Origin: Diphasiastrum complanatum
Taxonomy: Eukaryota > Streptophyta > Lycopodiopsida > Lycopodiales > Lycopodiaceae
Direction: 5' to 3'
DNA length: 64,000 nt
NCBI GenBank assembly: GCA_029204225.1
Contig: CM055111.1
Span: forward strand, 25,426,404 to 25,490,403
The notes beneath the pieces were generated by a model. That model was not told where the DNA came from and did not search any database. It saw only the letters and a list, made by a program, of their open reading frames with translations. Shown here piece after piece: positions 57,196-64,000 of the stretch. Position 1 is the stretch's first letter. Each line of letters begins with the position of its first letter. The position numbers and the translations under genes are program-made.

Positions 57196-60100
57196 ATGGA
57201 TTCCCAAGCCAGTCCTATCATGGACAAGCTTGATGGAGCCAATTACCATATGTGAAAATTTAAGATGAAAACTGTACTAATGGCAAAAGAATTGTACGAC
57301 GTTGTTACAGGTGCAGAAGGGAAACCTGAAGCGGACGACATGGCAATCGCCAGATGGAAGCTGAAGGATGGAAAAGCTTTCGTGCTGATCATCCTCAACA
57401 TCACGGATACCCAGATCGGCCATGTATTTGAGGCTCAGACATCGAAAGAAGTCTGGGACATCTTGAGCACACTATACGAAGTGCGAGATATAGCTTCCAA
57501 GCTACATCTCAGGAAGATATTCTACTCCCTCAAGATGACGAATGGTGATTCTCTATAGAATCACATTAATCAATTCAAGAACCTGCCAAGACAAATGGCC
57601 GCTGTCGGATCTGTCATAGACGATCAAGACGCAGTGATGCATCTGCTTACAAGCTTGCCAAGTTCTTACAACAGTTGGGTGATGATCATCACGACTCATC
57701 CAGAATTGACTCTTTCGAGAGTCATTACTATGTTGTTGCAAGAAGACGCGCGAAGGAACGAAACCTCGAGTTCCTCAGCTGATTCTCACGCCTTGTACAC
57801 CAACAAGAGCACGACAAATCATAAGAAGAAGAAAGACCCAAAGCAATCAAAGCCAGACCAGAAACCAGCTCAGCACTAGGAAAGTCGAATCCGTAGACAA
57901 AGAAGGAGCTGTTCTGCAGATACTGCAAACGAAACAACCACGAAATACAAGACTGTCGAATACTTCAAGCGAAGAACAACAGCAAAGGGCAGTCGAATCA
58001 AGTGGCAAATGCAGCTGCAGAAGCTCCATAGCCTATTCAAGAAGCGGATCATGATGACTTCATGACCAATCATCAAGGAGCATTTGGCGACAGTTCTTGG
58101 TTCCTGGATTCCGGAGCCACTCAGCACATGACTAGCCTCATTGGCTGTTTCGAGTCCTATACACCTTACAATACTCAAAAATTTGTTCACCTTGGCAACA
58201 ATAGCACACAAGCTATTAAAGGCAAAGGCATTGTAAGATTATGCTTTGTAAATGATCAGTCTAAGCTACTCTCTAAAGTCCTGTATGTACCAAAGTTATC
58301 TACGAATATGCTCTCTATAAGCAGAATCACAGATCTAGGACATAGAGTTAGAGTTCGAATGTGATCAGTGTAAAGTAGTTGATAGGACAGGCAAGATCCT
58401 AGCACTCGGAAAGAGGCATGGATACTTGCATAAGTTGAGTCATTGTTTTTCTACCTCTAGTTAGGCTCTCAGTACTTCAATTCATTCAAATAAAGGTTTA
58501 CTTTGGCATTATAGACTTGGTCATTTAAATCATGCTATTGTACAACAAATGTTTAGACAATCTATTGTTCTTGATCTCGACTATCCTCGCGAAAAGGTCG
58601 AGTTACCTGTCTGTCAAGACTGTCTAGTTGGTAAACAGACTAGGAAACCATTTAAGTCAAGCCATCAACATGTTGCTAGAGGATTGCTAGATGTTGTACA
58701 TTCAGATATTTGTGGCCTGATAAAAAATCCTTCGCTGAAGGACGCCCAGTATTTTATAACCTTTATTGATGAATTCTCCAGAAGGACTATGGTGTACTTC
58801 ATAAAGAAGAAATCAAAAGCCTTCAACGGCTTCAAAATCTTCAAGGAGCGTGCATAAAAGGAGACTGGAAGGATGATCAAGGCCCTAAGGTCAGACAATG
58901 GTGGAGAATATATCTCTGTCGAGTTTAAGGAGTACTGCCAAAGCCAAGGCATTGAGCAGCAATTCATCACTCCCTACAGTCCTCAGTCTAATGGCTTAGC
59001 TGAGAGGAAGAACCGTACTCTGGTCGAATCTGCTAAATGTATGCTAACGCATGCATCGTTGCCCAAGAGTTTCTGGGCTGAAGCTGTCTCCACTGCAGCT
59101 TACGTCTAGAATAGACGTTCGACCAAGGCCCTCTCAAACAAGACGTCTCTAAGCCTTCTTTGAAGAACCTAAGAGTGTTTGGGTGCATTGCCTACGCACA
59201 GATCCCAAAGGACACAAGGAAGAAATTGGATATTGCCATCTTGATTGGATATACTTCGTCTGATAACACTTACAAGCTGTACGATCCCAATACCCAGCAG
59301 ATCTTGTATAGTCGGGATACAGTCTTTATCGAGGATCAATTCGTCGACCTCAAAGGCAAGGATATTGCTCAAGAAGAACCTTCATCACCTGCCATTGACA
59401 CGACAGTCCGAGCTTCTGGCTCAGGCGTATATATTGTCGACCCACTTCGAGATAACGAATCAGAAAAAGATGTTGCTGCTACCTAGCAACAAGTCCCAGG
59501 AGCGGTTCATCAGTCGAATCCTCCCAGAAGATCAAGCCGAGTGCACACACAGCCCACAGGATATACTCATGAGTCTGCCTGTCTGTTAATGCAAAAATCG
59601 ATGATAGTTGAAGAGGCACTTAGCCAACCAGACTCTGATCTCTGGAGTGAAGCCATGGACAGAGAGTATTCCTCTCTGATCAAGAATCAGACATGGTCAT
59701 TAGTCGAAGCTCCTATTGGCTGCAATATCATTGATTGCAAATGGATCTTTACGATCAAATATAATGTCAACGGAGCAATTGATCGAAGGAAGGCCAGACT
59801 GGTAGCACGAGGATTCACCCAGATCCCGAATCTCGATTACAGTGAGACTTTTAGTCCAGTCGTCAAACATTCGTCGATCCGAATGCTCTTGTCTTATGCT
59901 GCAGTTACCAACCTCGAAGTACATCAAATTGATGTACAAACAGCCTATCTGAATGGAGTTATACAAGAAGATTTCTACATGATCCAGCGTGAAGGATACG
60001 TTTTGGAAGGCATGATGAATCGTGTCTGTAAACTCCACAAAGCACTGTATGGCTTGAAACAGTCTGCCAGGGCTTGGTTTCAAAGGATCAACACATTCCT

Positions 60101-61184
60101 CATTGAACAAGGATTCAAACCAAGCACTGTTGATTGCAACGTTTATTCGAAGTCAGTGTAGCAATTTTTCATTATCATCACCTTGTACGTGGATGATATG
60201 TTGCTCTTCAGCAACGATACCAATATGGTTAAGGATTCGAAACAGATGTTGTTCTCAAAATTCAACATGACTGATCTGGACGAAGCTCACTTCTGTCTGG
60301 GAATTCAAATCCACAGAGACAGAGCAAATCGACTGATTTACATCACTCAACAAAGGTATCTTCATAATATTCTTAACAGATACAATTTGATGAATTGTAA
60401 ATTAGCTCACTCACCAATAGATCTAGGCCTACATTTGTCAAAGGACCAATGTCCCCAGACCAAGCAATAAGAGGAGCAAATGAGAGAGTATCTGTATCAA
60501 TCGATACTAGGATCTCTCCTGTGTGCAATGATCTGTACAAGACCAAATATCTCTTTTGTTGTTAGCTCACTCAGCCAATACATGGCTAATCCTGGCATTA
60601 CCCACTGGAAGGCTCTTATTCAAGTCATGAGGTATACTCGAGCTACCATGGACGAGTGCATCTGCTATGGAGATGTCAACAACAACAATCTTCATCAGCT
60701 CAGTGGTTTTTCTGATGCAAGCTGGGGAGGAGATGCAGACAATCGTAAGTCCACATCTGAATTTACATTCTTCTTCAACGGCGGTCCTATTTCGTGGAAC
60801 AGTCGTAAGCAAACCTCTATCGCACTTTCTTCTACTGAAGCAAAATACATTGCTGCTTCTCAAACTATTAAGGAAGCATTTTGGTTGAGAAATTTGCTGT
60901 CAGACATCAATCTGTATCAGTACAGGCCTGCAATTTTGTTTTGTGATAACCAAAGTGCTATTGCCTTATCGGCCAATATTAGAATTCATTCTAGGAGTAA
61001 GCACATTGAGGTCAGATATCACTACATCAGGGGCAAGGTTCTCGATAGAGAGATAAGCTTAACAACCTGCAGAACACAGGACATGGTTGCAGACATCTTC
61101 ACGAAAGCACTCAGTGCTAATGCACACAACAAATTTTGTGCATTGCTTAGTCTGAAGATCAAGGCATTCACGAATCCAGATTAA
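57196..61184 (+). pseudogene. Copia copy B gag-pol, degenerate
   Basis: Full Copia order in about 1,330 codons. Gag: MDSQASPIMDKLDGANYHM, then a stop where Trp is expected at 57253, with a second stop at 57556. Zinc knuckle: CRYCKRNNHEIQDC (CX2CX4HX4C). Protease: SWFLDSGATQHMT. Integrase: HLNH, CQDC, VVHSDICG, LRSDNGGEY, QSNGLAERKN. RT: RMLLSYAAVTNLEVHQIDVQ, YGLKQSARAWF, YVDDMLLFSN. RNase H: GFSDASWGGDADNRKSTSEF, EAKYIAA, CDNQSAIALSA, HSRSKHIEVRYHYIRG, VADIFTKALS, ending at 61184. Other lesions include stops at about 58855, 59107, 59484, 60159 and 60468, frameshifts near 57890 and 58370, and a 22-bp deletion at about 59147. It is dead but the best full-length reference for copy A. Confidence 0.92.
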
Positions 61185-61191
61185 GGGAGGC

Positions 61192-61596
61192 TGTTGGATT
61201 TATTCCCTCTACTCTCCTTAAATCCCATTTTAGTCTGTCTCCATTCATGCTGCATATTTACTAACGTTTTCGCGCAGTCTGCATATTTACACGCAAATTC
61301 GCACAGACGAAGAAAAGGCGAAAGAATTGCGACACTGTGTTTTTACACACGTCATTCATTTATTAAAGTTTGGCTACATAATCAAGAACGACTGTGATTC
61401 CCATCACTACCGTTTTGTTCATTCTGATAGGCGTAGTCATACTTACAGAGAGAGTTGTATAGCTCGTTCTGCTACGCACAAACATTTTCTGTTCGAGTTC
61501 ATTTCTCGTTCGTGTTCGTCTTACCTCTTCGAGCTTATTTTTCGTTTCTAACATACGACACCTTTTCTTAACTCGTTCATCTCCCTCTCTCCAACA
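61192..61596 (+). repeat. Copia copy B 3' LTR
   Basis: 405 bp, TGTTGGATTTATTCCC to CTCTCCAACA, adjoining the purine-rich tract after RNase H. It is followed by the GTGAG target duplication. It lacks about 600 bp present in the middle of the copy A LTR. Confidence 0.85.
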
Positions 61597-61601
61597 GTGA
61601 G

Positions 61602-62611
61602 TAGTGGCTTCAAAGGGCCCTTCTACACCCTCTGAATCCACTCTTGACCATAATAGCTAACGGGGTAAGATTGGAATCTAGATTCCATGATAACATGCTC
61701 TAAGCCATGAGGAACCACTGCTTAAGCCATGAAAGAATTGAGAGACAAGTTGAATACGCCTATTGAAAAGTGAAGATAAGAGACATTCTTGGTAAGTACT
61801 AGCGTCGTTGTGAAGAATTGCAAAACTAATCACTAAATATTTTTCATTTTGCTTTAGGTTTGAACGAGGTCAAAATTGTCATGAAAAGAGAACATTTCAT
61901 ACATAAATGTATGTCATTCACTTCTATGAAATTTTAAAACTAGCCTTCAAACATTTAGGTAAAACCAAAAGAACCTTTATTCTTAAGGACTTGTCCACTT
62001 TGAATCTATCAAAACCAAAAAATAAAGAGCTAATTTGGTCTTCTTAACAGTTTTCTATCATGAAATAATCTAATAATTGTTTGAATAACTATTGTGTATT
62101 TTTAGAACTAGAAATCAATAGACTAAGATACCTTTTGGAAAAGATATGATTAACTTTAGTGGGCCACAACCTATGATTTTAAGGACAACAATTTATCTTA
62201 CTATCTGAATGTGTGGTATGCCTAGTGACGTGATGTCCTATGCCCTTTCCCTCGATAACGTGCAAGTATTATTGTTTAGTCAAGTCAACTAGTTTTGACA
62301 AAATGGCATGTAAATGAAATCTAACAAAATGGGTAGTTGAAACATAAACTACAAATGGACGTGACATCACAAGATTAATTTCAAAGCAACTACATGGCAC
62401 CACATTAAAATGATGCCTTGGCTTGATGTAGTAGTATACTGGTCACATGTTATTTTGCATAAATGGAGACATGGAAAAGCATTTAAAGAAAGAAGCTTGC
62501 ATTTCAACGAGAATTCTACAACCCATGTGCAAAATTGTAGCTAACCTTGAAGCAACACATCCCTTCATGTGGCAACTTCTAACACAACCTTGCCTCCATT
62601 CAGAGTGCATG

Positions 62612-62612
<1 letters not shown>
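61602..62612. other. Non-coding flank
   Basis: AT-rich sequence without recognised gene or transposon domain. It is the right-hand continuation of the site into which Copia copy B inserted. Confidence 0.4.

Positions 62613-62689
<77 letters not shown>
62613..62689. repeat. (GA)n microsatellite
   Basis: About 38 GA units. Confidence 0.97.

Positions 62690-64000
<1,311 letters not shown>

Larger units (their letters stand above)
52607..61596 (+). mobile_element. Copia copy B, complete outline with nested insertions
   Basis: Starts TGTTGGATTTATTCCC and ends CTCTCCAACA, flanked by GTGAG at 52602-52606 and 61597-61601, a perfect 5-bp target duplication. Order: truncated 5' LTR (52607-52739), inserted minus-strand Copia (52740-56812), leader (56813-57195), gag-pol remnant (57196-61184), purine-rich tract (AAGGGAGG) and 3' LTR (61192-61596). 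The coding region matches Copia copy A closely. Without the insertion the element is about 4.9 kb, normal for Copia. Confidence 0.85.

Overview
The window looks like nuclear DNA from a land plant with a large, repeat-rich genome. It holds many decayed Ty1/Copia and Ty3/Gypsy LTR retrotransposons, long (GA)n/(CT)n and (GT)n microsatellites, and spliced genes with GT-AG introns. The one intact host gene, at 36327-40412, encodes a PiT/PHO4-type inorganic phosphate transporter with 11 coding exons and 596 codons. Its eukaryotic SLC20-like layout, rather than that of the plastid PHT2;1, tentatively suggests a seed-free plant (bryophyte, lycophyte or fern). That placement is inference only. There are no bacterial operons, no CRISPR array and no confident tRNA or rRNA gene.

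Left third (1-26 kb). A Copia LTR (265-914) sits in a Gypsy integrase and belongs to a minus-strand Copia whose reverse transcriptase (RT) is replaced by an unrelated in-frame ORF. A plus-strand Copia RNase H scrap follows, then a deleted Gypsy element with a tRNA-Asp primer binding site (PBS, 4653-7280). A sister copy of this Gypsy lies in reverse orientation at 21.6-25.7 kb. Both copies carry the same 3' flank and the same LTR-like block. Between them lie a Gypsy gag scrap, a motif array, a Copia LTR with an initiator-Met PBS, a Copia RT/RNase H piece with a 16-C polypurine tract (on the minus strand), a (GT)n(GA)n...(CT)n region, and a spliced gene resembling an unclassified transposon protein.

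Middle (26-46 kb). A decayed ORF joins in frame to Copia copy A (27.2-30.5 kb). An unrecognised broken reading frame, a Gypsy LTR and a Gypsy RT scrap follow. A degenerate minisatellite (34.36-35.5 kb) precedes the phosphate transporter gene. Beyond the gene, 42.7-45.4 kb is a patchwork of Copia and Gypsy scraps ending in a minus-strand Copia interrupted by a 368-bp terminal-inverted-repeat element.

Right (46-64 kb). A long unrecognised ORF remnant (Ser/Thr/Pro-rich, then coiled coil) spans 46.6-49.0 kb. A tiny tRNA-derived SINE with a perfect 14-bp target duplication is at 51043-51127. The main structure is a three-level nest: Copia copy B (52607-61596, target duplication GTGAG) contains a minus-strand Copia of another family (52740-56812), whose RT is split by a 1.39-kb foldback element (54568-55959). 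The foldback element and the 368-bp element share terminal and internal motifs, so they look like one non-autonomous DNA transposon family. This family is the best candidate for something undescribed.
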